A stretch of DNA of 15,486 nt from Candidatus Parcubacteria bacterium (GCA_027310925.1 DAICZX010000068.1:1-15486); one strand, 5' to 3'; shown: positions 5,469 through 12,377, counted from the first letter of the stretch. The notes: generated by a model not told the origin, from the letters alone. Numbers and translations: made by a program.

Positions 5469-6347
5469 ATGAGCGAGCACAGCGGGAAGCGTTTACAGGA
5501 ACTTGAGGCGATGATGGCATCGCCTGATTTTTGGACAGATAAAGACGCTGCGCAACGGGCAGTACGTGAGTACCAGATCCTTAAAGAAGGCGGCTCGGGC
5601 GATCCTCATGATTCCGGCAATGCGACTCTTGCTATTCTTGCAGGTGCTGGTGGTGATGACGCTGAGGATTTTGTGCGCATACTACGCCGAATGTATGAAG
5701 GCTATGCGACGAAGAAAGGATGGCGCATACGTGAACTTCATGCTAATGAAAATGACCATGGTGGATATCGTAACCTCATGCTAGAGATTTCCGGATTGAG
5801 TGTGTATGGACGCCTGAAACACGAGGCGGGTGTGCATCGTCTCGTGCGCCAATCGCCTTTTAATGCAAGCGCGAAGCGTCAAACTTCCTTTGCACTCGTT
5901 GAGGTGTTGCCGACCCTGGCTCCGAGCGATAAAGTTGATCTCAAGAATGATGATCTTGAGATACAGTTCGCTCGCTCAGGCGGTGCTGGTGGGCAGAACG
6001 TAAATAAGCGCGAAACAGCTGTACGTATTCTGCATAAACCAACTAATCTTTCAGTGCACGTTTCAAGCGAACGCAGCCAGCTGGCAAATCGCGAGAAAGC
6101 ACTGGAACTGCTAAAGGCAAAGATTTTCGCTAAAGAAGAAGTTGCGCGAGAGGCCGAGGCGAAGGGCCGTTCTATCGCAACGACGACTGCCAATGAGTGG
6201 GGCAGCCAGATCCGTTCCTATGTTCTTCACCCATACAAAATGGTCAAGGATCACCGCACGGAACACGAATCTCATGATCCTGAGCGCGTACTAGCAGGTG
6301 ATTTGGATGAGTTTATAGACGCCACCACCGCGAGTGGGGTACAATAA
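5469..6347 (+). CDS. prfB: Peptide chain release factor 2, short form lacking most of domain 1
   Basis: RF2 recognises UGA and UAA stops on the ribosome and triggers peptide release. The stop-codon tripeptide SPF (129-131) identifies RF2 rather than RF1, and the catalytic GGQ is at 174-176 within SGGAGGQNVNKRETAV. The C-terminal WGSQIRSYVLHPYKMVKDHRT is also classical. Length is 292 residues against about 365 in E. coli; SPF falls about 76 residues earlier, so nearly all of helical domain 1 is missing. Only a remnant (ASPDFWTDKDAAQRA, about 18-31) remains before the core at about residue 53. The tRNA ends 21 nt upstream, so no longer form can be encoded here, and the usual programmed frameshift site of prfB is not seen. 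It heads a prfB-ftsE-ftsX cluster widely conserved in bacteria. Confidence 0.95.
   Translation: MSEHSGKRLQELEAMMASPDFWTDKDAAQRAVREYQILKEGGSGDPHDSGNATLAILAGAGGDDAEDFVRILRRMYEGYATKKGWRIRELHANENDHGGYRNLMLEISGLSVYGRLKHEAGVHRLVRQSPFNASAKRQTSFALVEVLPTLAPSDKVDLKNDDLEIQFARSGGAGGQNVNKRETAVRILHKPTNLSVHVSSERSQLANREKALELLKAKIFAKEEVAREAEAKGRSIATTTANEWGSQIRSYVLHPYKMVKDHRTEHESHDPERVLAGDLDEFIDATTASGVQ
6340..6345 (+). promoter_or_regulatory. Possible -10 box for ftsE
   Basis: TACAAT overlaps the last codons and stop of prfB and would start transcription near 6352, six nt before the ftsE ATG. There is no TG extension or clear -35, so this is tentative; read-through from prfB is the alternative. Confidence 0.3.
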
Positions 6348-6357
6348 AAAACCAAGC

Positions 6358-7035
6358 ATGATTTACTTTGACAAGGTGACGAAGCGATATGGCGACACTA
6401 TGGCATTGGAGGAAGTTACGCTCTCCGTTGCCCCAAAGGAATTTGTGTCTATTGTAGGACATTCCGGTGCGGGAAAGACGACACTCCTGAAACTTCTTCT
6501 CGCTGAAGAGCGTCCTTCTGACGGGACTGTTTTTTTTGAATCGGTCGATGTCAACGAATTGCCAAGTTCAGCACTGCATCATTATCGTCGCAGAATCGGC
6601 ATGGTATTTCAGGATTTTCGTCTCATCCCAAACAAAACTGCCTATGAAAATATCGCTTTTGCGATGGAAGCTGCAGGTCGTACCGATAATGAAATCGCGA
6701 GCGATGTACCCTATATCCTTGAGTTGGTGAATCTTGCCGACAAGGTGTCTCGTTTCCCAGACCAGCTCTCAGGTGGTGAAAAACAACGCATTGCCATCGG
6801 ACGCGCTATCATCAATCAACCAGATATTATCATTGCTGATGAGCCGACGGGCAATCTTGACCCGATAAATACGTATGAAGTCGTTGAAATACTTAAAAAA
6901 ATAAACGAGCTCGGCACAACCATCATCATCACGACGCATAATAAAGGTGTGGTAGATGCCATCGGGAAGCGCGTAATCACTATCGATCGGGGCAAGTTAG
7001 TACGCGATGATATGGAAGGGAAATTCGTTTTATGA
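6358..7035 (+). CDS. ftsE: Cell division ATP-binding protein FtsE
   Basis: Cytoplasmic ATPase of the FtsEX complex, 225 residues, normal for the family. Motifs in order: Walker A GHSGAGKTT (34-42), Q-loop VFQDFRLIPNKTAYENIAFA, signature LSGGEKQR (137-144), Walker B IIIADEPTGNLDP with D161 and catalytic E162, and H-loop H194. FtsEX does not transport; it couples ATP hydrolysis at the division site to activation of peptidoglycan hydrolases. The first in-frame ATG (6334) lies inside prfB; the one at 6358 begins exactly where the family alignment does (MIYFDKVTKRY). There is no Shine-Dalgarno site. It lies 10 nt after prfB and 25 nt before ftsX. Unlike the MacB-like ATPase in this window, its catalytic glutamate is intact. 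Confidence 0.96.
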   Translation: MIYFDKVTKRYGDTMALEEVTLSVAPKEFVSIVGHSGAGKTTLLKLLLAEERPSDGTVFFESVDVNELPSSALHHYRRRIGMVFQDFRLIPNKTAYENIAFAMEAAGRTDNEIASDVPYILELVNLADKVSRFPDQLSGGEKQRIAIGRAIINQPDIIIADEPTGNLDPINTYEVVEILKKINELGTTIIITTHNKGVVDAIGKRVITIDRGKLVRDDMEGKFVL

Positions 7036-7042
7036 GAGCGAC

Positions 7043-7051
7043 TGATATACT
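7043..7051 (+). promoter_or_regulatory. Extended -10 promoter upstream of ftsX
   Basis: TGATATACT (TATACT at 7046-7051) sits in the 25-nt ftsE-ftsX gap. Expected transcription start near 7058 leaves about 3 nt before the ATG at 7061, so ftsX may also be made from its own near-leaderless mRNA. Confidence 0.5.
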
Positions 7052-7060
7052 GATTTTCAT

Positions 7061-7987
7061 ATGAAATGGATGACCATCAAACGAGTCCTTGTTGCAGGTG
7101 CAAAAAACTTCGTGCGCGGTGACGCGGTCTCAGTGGCGACCGTGCTTATTATGACGGTCACACTCACACTCATTGGTTCCATGGTTTTCCTTTCCGCACT
7201 CCTATCCTTTACGTTAAACACCATCACGAACAAAATTGATGTCTCTGTATATTTTGTAACCACCGCTAGTGAGGCGGATATTCTTGCGGTGAAGAGCCAG
7301 ATTGAGAGTCTACCGCAAGTGGAGAGCGTGACGTATACCTCGGCCGCCGATGCGCTCACGGCTTTTCGTGCACGACACGCAAACGATGAACTTACCTTGC
7401 AAGCCCTTGATGAACTCGGCGGTAATCCACTTGACGCATCACTTTCTATACATGCAAAAGATCCTTCCGAGTACGGGAGTATTGTGAATTTTCTCGAAGC
7501 CTCCCCCACGCTTTCCTCAGGAGGTACATCAATAATTGATCGTATTAATTACGCGCAAAACAAGAATGCTATTGATCGTCTTACGCTCGCAACACAGGCG
7601 ATACGTAATATCGGTTTCGCGATTGTCATTCTCTTCGCCATAGCATCGATTCTCATCGCTTTCGCAACCATCCGTCTTGCAATTTATACCGCTAAAGATG
7701 AGATTGCAGTGATGCGACTTGTGGGTGCTAGCAACGCGTATATCCAGGGACCGTTCATTGTTACGGGTGTCATCGCTGGTGTTATTGCGGCAGCCCTGGT
7801 ACTACTCATTCTTTGGCCAGCAACTTGGTACGTGGGAGCAAAAACTGTGGAATGGTTCGGTGGTTTCAATGTCGCTTCGTACTACAGTAGTAATTTCGTC
7901 CTTATATTCTTCATTCTTATGGGCTCTGGCATTGCGCTCGGTGCAATTGCCTCCGTGCTGGCCATCCATAGGTATCTGAAAGTCTAG
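7061..7987 (+). CDS. ftsX: Cell division protein FtsX (permease-like)
   Basis: Integral membrane partner of FtsE, 308 residues. The FtsX plan is clear: basic N-terminus, first membrane helix (about 24-50), an extracellular loop domain (about 52-180) expected to contact a cell-wall hydrolase or its activator, then three helices (about 186-210, 232-256 and 279-303) and the cytoplasmic linker TAKDEIAVMRLVGASNAYIQGPF typical of the family. It probably starts at the ATG at 7061; the ATG at 7070 is possible. No Shine-Dalgarno site is seen, and an extended -10 box lies 9 nt upstream. It ends with TAG 7 nt before pyrG, which may be co-transcribed. Confidence 0.95.
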   Translation: MKWMTIKRVLVAGAKNFVRGDAVSVATVLIMTVTLTLIGSMVFLSALLSFTLNTITNKIDVSVYFVTTASEADILAVKSQIESLPQVESVTYTSAADALTAFRARHANDELTLQALDELGGNPLDASLSIHAKDPSEYGSIVNFLEASPTLSSGGTSIIDRINYAQNKNAIDRLTLATQAIRNIGFAIVILFAIASILIAFATIRLAIYTAKDEIAVMRLVGASNAYIQGPFIVTGVIAGVIAAALVLLILWPATWYVGAKTVEWFGGFNVASYYSSNFVLIFFILMGSGIALGAIASVLAIHRYLKV

Positions 7988-7994
7988 TCTTCGT

Positions 7995-9653
7995 ATGGCA
8001 AAAGAAGAGCATAAGTATATATTCGTTCTGGGTGGCGTGATGAGCGGCGTTGGGAAAGGAGTTGTCACAAGCTCGCTCGGCCTCCTACTTCAGCAGAAAG
8101 GGTATCCCGTGAATCTCGTGAAGATCGATCCATACCTGAATGTTGATGCGGGCACCATGAACCCGACCGAGCATGGTGAGGTGTTTGTCTTACGAAGCGG
8201 ACTTGAGACCGACCAGGATATGGGGAATTACGAGCGTTTCCTCGGGCGCGACCTTGCCAACGAAGATTACATGACGAGTGGTATGGTGTATCAATCGGTC
8301 ATTATGCGCGAACGTGCGCTTGAGTATGGTGGCAAGTGCGTTGAGACCATCCCGCACGTTCGCGACGAGATCCTTCGGCGCATTGAAGACGCGGCTGCCT
8401 ACAACGGTAGTCGTGTTTCGGTTATCGAGATCGGCGGTACGATAGGTGATTTTCAAAATGCCCTTTTCATTGAAGCGGCGCGCGTGCTGAAAATGAAGCA
8501 TCCTGAAGACGTGCTGTATGTGATGGTGTCATACTTGCCGACGCCCGGTACTCTTGGTGAGATGAAGACGAAGCCGACTCAGACCGCGGTGCGCGATTTG
8601 AACAGTTACGGGGTGCAGCCAGACTTTATCATCGCACGTTCGAAGGAACCTATCGACGAGAAACGTAAAGAGAAGCTCGCGGTTTGGTGCAATGTGCGCA
8701 AGGATCGCATCATCGCTGCGCCGGATATCAGCAGCATTTATGAAGCGCCGCTCAACTTCGAAAAAGATAAACTTGACGATGCGATGCTCGACGCACTCCA
8801 TTTGCCTGAGAGAAAAAAAGCTTCGCTTGCTGTGTGGAGAAAGTTTGCGTTTGCGATTGCAAATGCAAAAGCGCCGAAAGTCAGTATTGCAATTGTCGGG
8901 AAATACTTTGATACGGGTGACTTCGTGCTTTCCGATGCCTACCTTTCGGTCATTGAGGCGATCAAATTTTCTGCCGCAAAGCTTGGCCACTTTGCTCAGA
9001 TTACCTGGGTAAATTCTAAGAACCTGGGAAAAGGGGGCGCGAGGGCCATGGCAGCGCTCGAGGGTTATGACGGCATCATAGTTCCCGGAGGTTTCGGCGA
9101 GAGTGGTATCGAAGGGAAGATACAGGCGATACGATTCGCACGCGAGAAGAAGATTCCGTATTTTGGCCTCTGTTACGGCATGCAACTTATGGTGATTGAA
9201 TACGCTCGCCATGTACTCGGTCTCTCAGATGCAAATACGACCGAAATAAAAAAAAGTGCCACCCATCCTGTTGTTGACGTAATGCTCGAACAAAAAAAGC
9301 ATCTCGCTGATAATAAGTACGGTGGTACGATGCGGCTTGGCGTGTACCCGGCATATCTGAAGAAGGGGACTCTGGCACGTGCCGCGTACAAAAAAGAATT
9401 AATAGAAGAGCGTCATCGTCATCGTTACGAAATAAACCCGGCATATGTGAAGCAGGTTGAGTCATCCGGACTCGTTTTTTCCGGTACGAGTCCGGATGGT
9501 GTATTGATGGAGATAGCGGAACTTCCGCGTACGGTTCATCCATTCATGCTCGGAACGCAGTTCCATCCTGAGCTTCAGGCGCGTCCGTTGACTCCGCACC
9601 CGCTCTTTACCGAATTTTTGCGCGCCGCAATTTTGCGCAAAAAGAAAAAATAG
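7995..9653 (+). CDS. pyrG: CTP synthase (glutamine-hydrolysing)
   Basis: Makes CTP from UTP, ATP and glutamine in the cytoplasm. The 552-residue length is normal (E. coli 545). The N-terminal amidoligase domain has the P-loop GGVMSGVGKG (13-22), KIDPYLNVDAGTMNPTEHGEV and IEIGGTIGD. The C-terminal glutamine amidotransferase domain has PGGFG, the nucleophile cysteine in GLCYGMQ and the His/Glu pair in QFHPEL. GGTMRLG and ERHRHRYE are also present. One deviation: the normally acidic DDG or EDG after EVFV is RSG here (FVLRSGLETDQDMGNYERF), though the metal-binding aspartate further on is kept. The start at 7995 is 7 nt after ftsX with no Shine-Dalgarno site. The C-terminus ends in four lysines. 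Confidence 0.97.
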   Translation: MAKEEHKYIFVLGGVMSGVGKGVVTSSLGLLLQQKGYPVNLVKIDPYLNVDAGTMNPTEHGEVFVLRSGLETDQDMGNYERFLGRDLANEDYMTSGMVYQSVIMRERALEYGGKCVETIPHVRDEILRRIEDAAAYNGSRVSVIEIGGTIGDFQNALFIEAARVLKMKHPEDVLYVMVSYLPTPGTLGEMKTKPTQTAVRDLNSYGVQPDFIIARSKEPIDEKRKEKLAVWCNVRKDRIIAAPDISSIYEAPLNFEKDKLDDAMLDALHLPERKKASLAVWRKFAFAIANAKAPKVSIAIVGKYFDTGDFVLSDAYLSVIEAIKFSAAKLGHFAQITWVNSKNLGKGGARAMAALEGYDGIIVPGGFGESGIEGKIQAIRFAREKKIPYFGLCYGMQLMVIEYARHVLGLSDANTTEIKKSATHPVVDVMLEQKKHLADNKYGGTMRLGVYPAYLKKGTLARAAYKKELIEERHRHRYEINPAYVKQVESSGLVFSGTSPDGVLMEIAELPRTVHPFMLGTQFHPELQARPLTPHPLFTEFLRAAILRKKKK

Positions 9654-9695
9654 ATCGAGAGTAACCGCGATTTCTGTCTAATATATAGGCGAATG

Positions 9696-9704
9696 TGCTA
9701 TAAT
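9696..9704 (+). promoter_or_regulatory. Extended -10 promoter of the ABC-2 exporter operon
   Basis: TGCTATAAT is a perfect extended -10 box (TATAAT at 9699-9704). Predicted transcription start near 9711 is 4 nt before the ATG at 9715. It separates this operon from pyrG, 61 nt upstream. Confidence 0.7.
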
Positions 9705-9714
9705 TATGTATACT

Positions 9715-10524
9715 ATGGGAAACATCATTGAGGTGCATGACCTCACCAAGAAATTTGGAGAATTCGTTGCAGTGAAAGGAGTCTCATTCTCGGTCGAAGA
9801 TGGAGGTATTTTTGCATTTCTTGGTCCTAATGGCGCTGGAAAATCTACGACAATCAAGATGCTTACGACCTTGCTCCGTCCGACATCGGGAACCATACGT
9901 ATTAATGGCTATGATCCAGTTACTGATTCCGATTTAGCCCGGAAATCATTCGGCATTGTTTTCCAAGACCCTTCACTCGACGATGACCTCACTGCGCTCG
10001 AGAATCTTGAATTGCATGGCGTCCTCTATCGTGTGCCAAAAGATACGCTTACAAAACGCATTGACGAGATGCTCACGCTCGTCGAGCTCTCAGATCGTCG
10101 CAATGATTTCGTTCGTGATTTTTCTGGCGGTATGAAACGGCGCTTAGAGATTGCACGCGGACTTCTGCATCACCCGAAGATTATATTTCTTGATGAACCG
10201 ACGCTTGGTCTTGATCCTCAGACACGCAATCACCTCTGGAGTTATGTACAGAAATTAAATGCCAATGAAGGCATTACTGTCTTCTTCACGACGCACTATA
10301 TGGAGGAAGCCGATCGTGTCGCAAAGACCATCGCAGTTATCGACCACGGCCTTATCGTTGCGCAAGGGAGTAGTGATGGGTTGAAGAAGCAAACGGGTAC
10401 CACGTCACTTGAAGACGCATTTCTTGCGCTTACGGGGAGCGCTATTCGGGACGAGGCGAGTAGTTCCCTCGAACGACTGCGCACACACGGCCGAATGTGG
10501 CGCGGTTCCGGGCGCCGTTCATAA
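9715..10524 (+). CDS. ABC-2 type exporter ATP-binding protein (DrrA-like)
   Basis: ATPase of 269 residues in the DrrA/CcmA-like group that energises ABC-2 exporters of drugs, lipids or polysaccharides. Walker A is GPNGAGKST (37-45), the signature FSGGMKRRLEIARGL (136-150) is the DrrA form, Walker B IIFLDEPTLGLD has D160 and E161, and H194 is the switch histidine. The tail after residue 240 is low-complexity and basic (ERLRTHGRMWRGSGRRS). I chose the ATG at 9715, since the in-frame ATG at 9706 lies upstream of the predicted transcription start. There is no Shine-Dalgarno site. The permease follows after 16 nt. Substrate unknown. Confidence 0.93.
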   Translation: MGNIIEVHDLTKKFGEFVAVKGVSFSVEDGGIFAFLGPNGAGKSTTIKMLTTLLRPTSGTIRINGYDPVTDSDLARKSFGIVFQDPSLDDDLTALENLELHGVLYRVPKDTLTKRIDEMLTLVELSDRRNDFVRDFSGGMKRRLEIARGLLHHPKIIFLDEPTLGLDPQTRNHLWSYVQKLNANEGITVFFTTHYMEEADRVAKTIAVIDHGLIVAQGSSDGLKKQTGTTSLEDAFLALTGSAIRDEASSSLERLRTHGRMWRGSGRRS

Positions 10525-10540
10525 TACTCCTATTTTATTT

Positions 10541-11287
10541 ATGAAAGCTATTTACATCATGTGGCTCCGGGAGGTAAAGCGGTTTATCCGTTCCAAGAGT
10601 CGTATCGTCGGTGCTCTCGGTCAGCCGGTTTTGTTTCTTATCGCACTCGGCTACGGACTCGGGCCGGTGTTCGCGAAAGCGGGGCAGGGAGATTACTTCC
10701 AGTTTATCGCACCAGGCATCATCGGCATGTCGATCATCTTTACCGCCATTTTCAACGGCATGCAGGTCATTTGGGATCGACAATTCGGATTCCTTAAGGA
10801 AACAATGGTCGCACCGGTTTCCAGGCTCTCAATTATGTTCGGCAGGACGTTGGGTGGTGCCACGGTCTCGGGCACGCAGGGCGCACTCGTGCTTCTCATC
10901 GCCATAATTGCAGGTTTCCGACCCATCTCACTACTTGGCGTTCTATTCTGGCTTGTCATCATGCTCCTCATTGCGCTTCTCTTTAGTGCACTTGGCAGTA
11001 TGGTTGCCTCCCGGTTGAAGGCTATGCAAGGGTTCCAGCTCATCATGAACTTCCTCGTGATGCCGCTATTCTTTCTTTCCGGTGCCCTGTTTCCACTAAA
11101 CAACATTCCGTCTGCACTCCTTCTCGTGGCGCGTCTTGACCCACTCTCCTATGGCGTTGACGCTTTACGTTATTTCTTCATCGGTGCCGCGACTTTTCCG
11201 ATCGCACTCGATATCGGAGTCCTCGTCGCCGTTACCACGGTCTTCCTTGTGCTCGGTTCGTATTTCTTTTCGCGCATAGAAGTCTAA
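10541..11287 (+). CDS. ABC-2 type transporter permease (DrrB/NodJ-like)
   Basis: Membrane subunit of 248 residues with about six hydrophobic segments. It carries the ABC-2 hallmarks FGFLKETMVAPVSR (82-95) and the C-terminal FFLSGALFPLNNIPSALLL followed by DPLSYGVDALRYF (200-212). With the DrrA-like ATPase upstream it would export an amphipathic compound, lipid or glycan across the cytoplasmic membrane. I chose the ATG at 10541 because MKAIYIMWLREVKRFIRSK is the usual N-terminus; the open frame reaching back to 10409 lies within the ATPase gene. There is no Shine-Dalgarno site. The next feature is tRNA-Gln. Confidence 0.93.
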   Translation: MKAIYIMWLREVKRFIRSKSRIVGALGQPVLFLIALGYGLGPVFAKAGQGDYFQFIAPGIIGMSIIFTAIFNGMQVIWDRQFGFLKETMVAPVSRLSIMFGRTLGGATVSGTQGALVLLIAIIAGFRPISLLGVLFWLVIMLLIALLFSALGSMVASRLKAMQGFQLIMNFLVMPLFFLSGALFPLNNIPSALLLVARLDPLSYGVDALRYFFIGAATFPIALDIGVLVAVTTVFLVLGSYFFSRIEV

Positions 11288-11302
11288 AGAAGGAATCTCC
11301 GG

Positions 11303-11331
11303 TTGAATAAATGGCGTTTTTCAAGTATCGT
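11303..11331 (+). promoter_or_regulatory. Candidate promoter for tRNA-Gln
   Basis: TTGAAT (11303-11308) and TATCGT (11326-11331) are spaced by 17 nt. Transcription would start near 11338, just before a hairpin, giving a 5' leader of about 30 nt. The -10 match is modest. Confidence 0.35.
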
Positions 11332-11340
11332 GCAGTTAAG

Positions 11341-11362
11341 TCGTGCGGCATGTTACGCACGA
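11341..11362 (+). repeat. Hairpin 5 nt upstream of tRNA-Gln
   Basis: TCGTGCG (11341-11347) and CGCACGA (11356-11362) form a perfect 7-bp stem with an 8-nt loop. It lacks a following T tract, so it is not a normal intrinsic terminator. It may be a leader structure in the pre-tRNA. Confidence 0.6.
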
Positions 11363-11367
11363 AATAT

Positions 11368-11438
11368 TGCCAGATCGTCTAATGGTAGGACCTCAGACTC
11401 TGAATCTGAGTATCTTGGTTCGAATCCAAGTCTGGCAG
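11368..11438 (+). tRNA. tRNA-Gln (anticodon CTG), no encoded CCA
   Basis: Acceptor TGCCAGA (11368-11374) pairs with TCTGGCA (11431-11437). The D stem is GTCT/GGAC with one wobble, and the anticodon stem TCAGA/TCTGA holds loop CTCTGAA with anticodon CTG. The T arm is CTTGG TTCGAAT CCAAG. Discriminator G11438 is followed by CTA, so CCA must be added by a nucleotidyltransferase, unlike the two threonine tRNAs. It reads CAG. Confidence 0.94.
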
Positions 11439-11645
11439 CTAACTTGTGCTAACACAATATACGTGTTGTAATATGTAACTCTCGAAACGACATGGCCGAT
11501 TTCACTTTTTCTTTTCCAGGCCTCAGCTGGTGTCGATAGTCTCTTTTTACTTTTTGTAAACCCGCTTCGTCTGAATCGGACTGAGATCAAGGAATTTAAA
11601 GACTCAGTCACGGGGCAATCGTCCAAATATGTAACATGCCAGGTC

Positions 11646-11667
11646 ATGTCCAATACTTATTGGACAT
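11646..11667. repeat. Perfect palindrome 1 (10-bp arms, 2-nt spacer)
   Basis: ATGTCCAATA (11646-11655) and TATTGGACAT (11658-11667) are exact reverse complements around CT. It directly precedes and shares 3 nt with a second palindrome and lies just upstream of a -35 box, so it is a probable operator. No T tract follows it. Confidence 0.8.
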
Positions 11668-11690
11668 ATTGACACTATAATGTCAATATG
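11665..11690. repeat. Perfect palindrome 2 (10-bp arms, 6-nt spacer) over the -35 region
   Basis: CATATTGACA (11665-11674) and TGTCAATATG (11681-11690) are exact reverse complements. The left arm contains the -35 hexamer TTGACA (11669-11674) and the right arm reaches the extended -10, so a bound dimer would block RNA polymerase. Its half-site (TATTGACA) resembles that of palindrome 1 (TATTGGACA). Confidence 0.8.
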
Positions 11691-11697
11691 CTAACAT
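11669..11697 (+). promoter_or_regulatory. Consensus promoter upstream of the 3D-domain gene
   Basis: Perfect -35 TTGACA (11669-11674), 17-nt spacer and -10 TAACAT (11692-11697) with a TGC extension (11689-11691). Transcription would start near 11704, leaving a leader of about 38 nt. The promoter is embedded in palindrome 2. Confidence 0.7.
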
Positions 11698-11741
11698 GTA
11701 AATAACGAGGCAGTTATTGACTGTTTCGATAATTTAAAACT

Positions 11742-12293
11742 ATGCCCATATTAGGAGCCCTTACGGGCTTTTTGCTTTTATTCGGCACCACTACCGCTAC
11801 ACAACCTGTTAAACCGGCGGCACCAGTGAGTCCGAGTTACACCGTGACGCTCACGGCCTATAACGCTGTACCGGATCAGACAAGCGATCATCCTCTAGTG
11901 ACCGCCTCTGGTGCGTATTCGAACCCTGAGGTAATCGCGGCACGTTCGCAGGATCTTGGTGCCGAACTGCCGTTCGGTACTATTATCGAGCTCGACGGGT
12001 CAAACATAACGTCTAAGGATACTTGCGGTTACAATTTCGTCGCACCACACATCGGTTATCGCATTATCGAAGACACGATGAATGTACGTTATACCAACCG
12101 CATTGATGTATTACTCGATACGAAGACCAATTACATATCCGATGGGCGAGTTGTGAATGCCGCAGTAGTACTCGGTCTCTGTAAGGGGGTTACCATTCGT
12201 GTAGTTGGGCATGTTAATTTCAGTCAAATCCCAAAGACACAAGCTGAACTCGCGGCGATTGTCGAAGAAGGCAACGGACTTGCGTTAAAGTAA
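11742..12293 (+). CDS. Secreted 3D-domain protein (double-psi barrel, RlpA/MltA-like fold)
   Basis: A 183-residue exported protein with a 3D (Asp-Asp-Asp) domain, a double-psi beta-barrel seen in cell-wall lytic or wall-binding enzymes. A hydrophobic N-terminus (ILGALTGFLLLFGTTTA, about 3-19) acts as signal or anchor but lacks the usual leading positive charge. The domain starts at VTLTAYNAVPDQT (35-47) and includes VTASG, VIAARSQDL, LPFGTIIEL and the hallmark IIEDTMNVRYTNRIDVLLDT with D111, D122 and D126. Two cysteines (C95, C147) could form a disulfide. An in-frame stop at 11730-11732 leaves ATG 11742 as the start; no Shine-Dalgarno site. A probable role is peptidoglycan remodelling, though an enzymatic reaction is not proven. 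Confidence 0.85.
   Translation: MPILGALTGFLLLFGTTTATQPVKPAAPVSPSYTVTLTAYNAVPDQTSDHPLVTASGAYSNPEVIAARSQDLGAELPFGTIIELDGSNITSKDTCGYNFVAPHIGYRIIEDTMNVRYTNRIDVLLDTKTNYISDGRVVNAAVVLGLCKGVTIRVVGHVNFSQIPKTQAELAAIVEEGNGLALK
11756..11773 (+). terminator. Terminator-like hairpin within the first codons of the 3D-domain gene
   Basis: AGCCC/GGGCT (11756-11760 and 11765-11769) with a TTAC loop is followed by TTTT and, after GC, more Ts. The stem is only 5 bp and it encodes part of the signal segment, so it may be chance. If active it would act as an attenuator about 65 nt after the predicted transcription start. Confidence 0.3.
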
Positions 12294-12371
12294 CTTCTCC
12301 TCGCAAAGACACGTTCGCGTAAGATGACGAAGTTTGAGGGCCGGTGTTTCGAAGATCTATATTTTACCGGG

Positions 12372-12377
12372 TATAAT
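12372..12377 (+). promoter_or_regulatory. -10 box for the P-type ATPase gene
   Basis: A perfect TATAAT with predicted transcription start near 12384, 18 nt before the ATG at 12402. No clear -35 or TG extension is seen. It argues against the upstream in-frame ATG at 12324. Confidence 0.5.

Larger units (their letters stand above)
11439..11741 (+). other. Gene-free regulatory stretch between tRNA-Gln and the 3D-domain gene
   Basis: About 300 nt with no supportable gene. An open frame on the - strand (11393-11653) runs antisense into the tRNA and is not convincing. The right part holds two abutting perfect palindromes and a consensus promoter, listed separately. The motif AATATGTAAC occurs at 11470-11479 and 11626-11635, with a one-base-longer version (AATATGCTAAC) at 11685-11695. 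No clear terminator follows the tRNA. Confidence 0.6.

Noticed and set aside
5235..5480. Open frame on the - strand across tRNA-Thr(CGT)
   Set aside because: Its translation is the familiar antisense-tRNA artefact, and it runs through the terminator and the prfB promoter.
8529..9212. 227-codon open frame on the - strand inside pyrG, and similar long antisense frames in other genes
   Set aside because: They lie wholly inside strongly recognised genes, have no motifs and are explained by codon bias of the sense strand.
9615..9643. 9-bp inverted repeat at the end of pyrG as a terminator
   Set aside because: TTTTTGCGC/GCGCAAAAA is perfect but lies within the coding region and is followed by A-rich rather than T-rich sequence on the + strand.
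10409..10540. Upstream start for the ABC-2 permease
   Set aside because: The extension overlaps the ATPase gene in another frame; MKAIYIMWLREVKRF at 10541 is the normal N-terminus.
11393..11653. 86-codon open frame on the - strand after tRNA-Gln, considered as an integrase remnant
   Set aside because: It overlaps the tRNA, shows no recombinase catalytic motif and has no ribosome site; the end reads as antisense tRNA.
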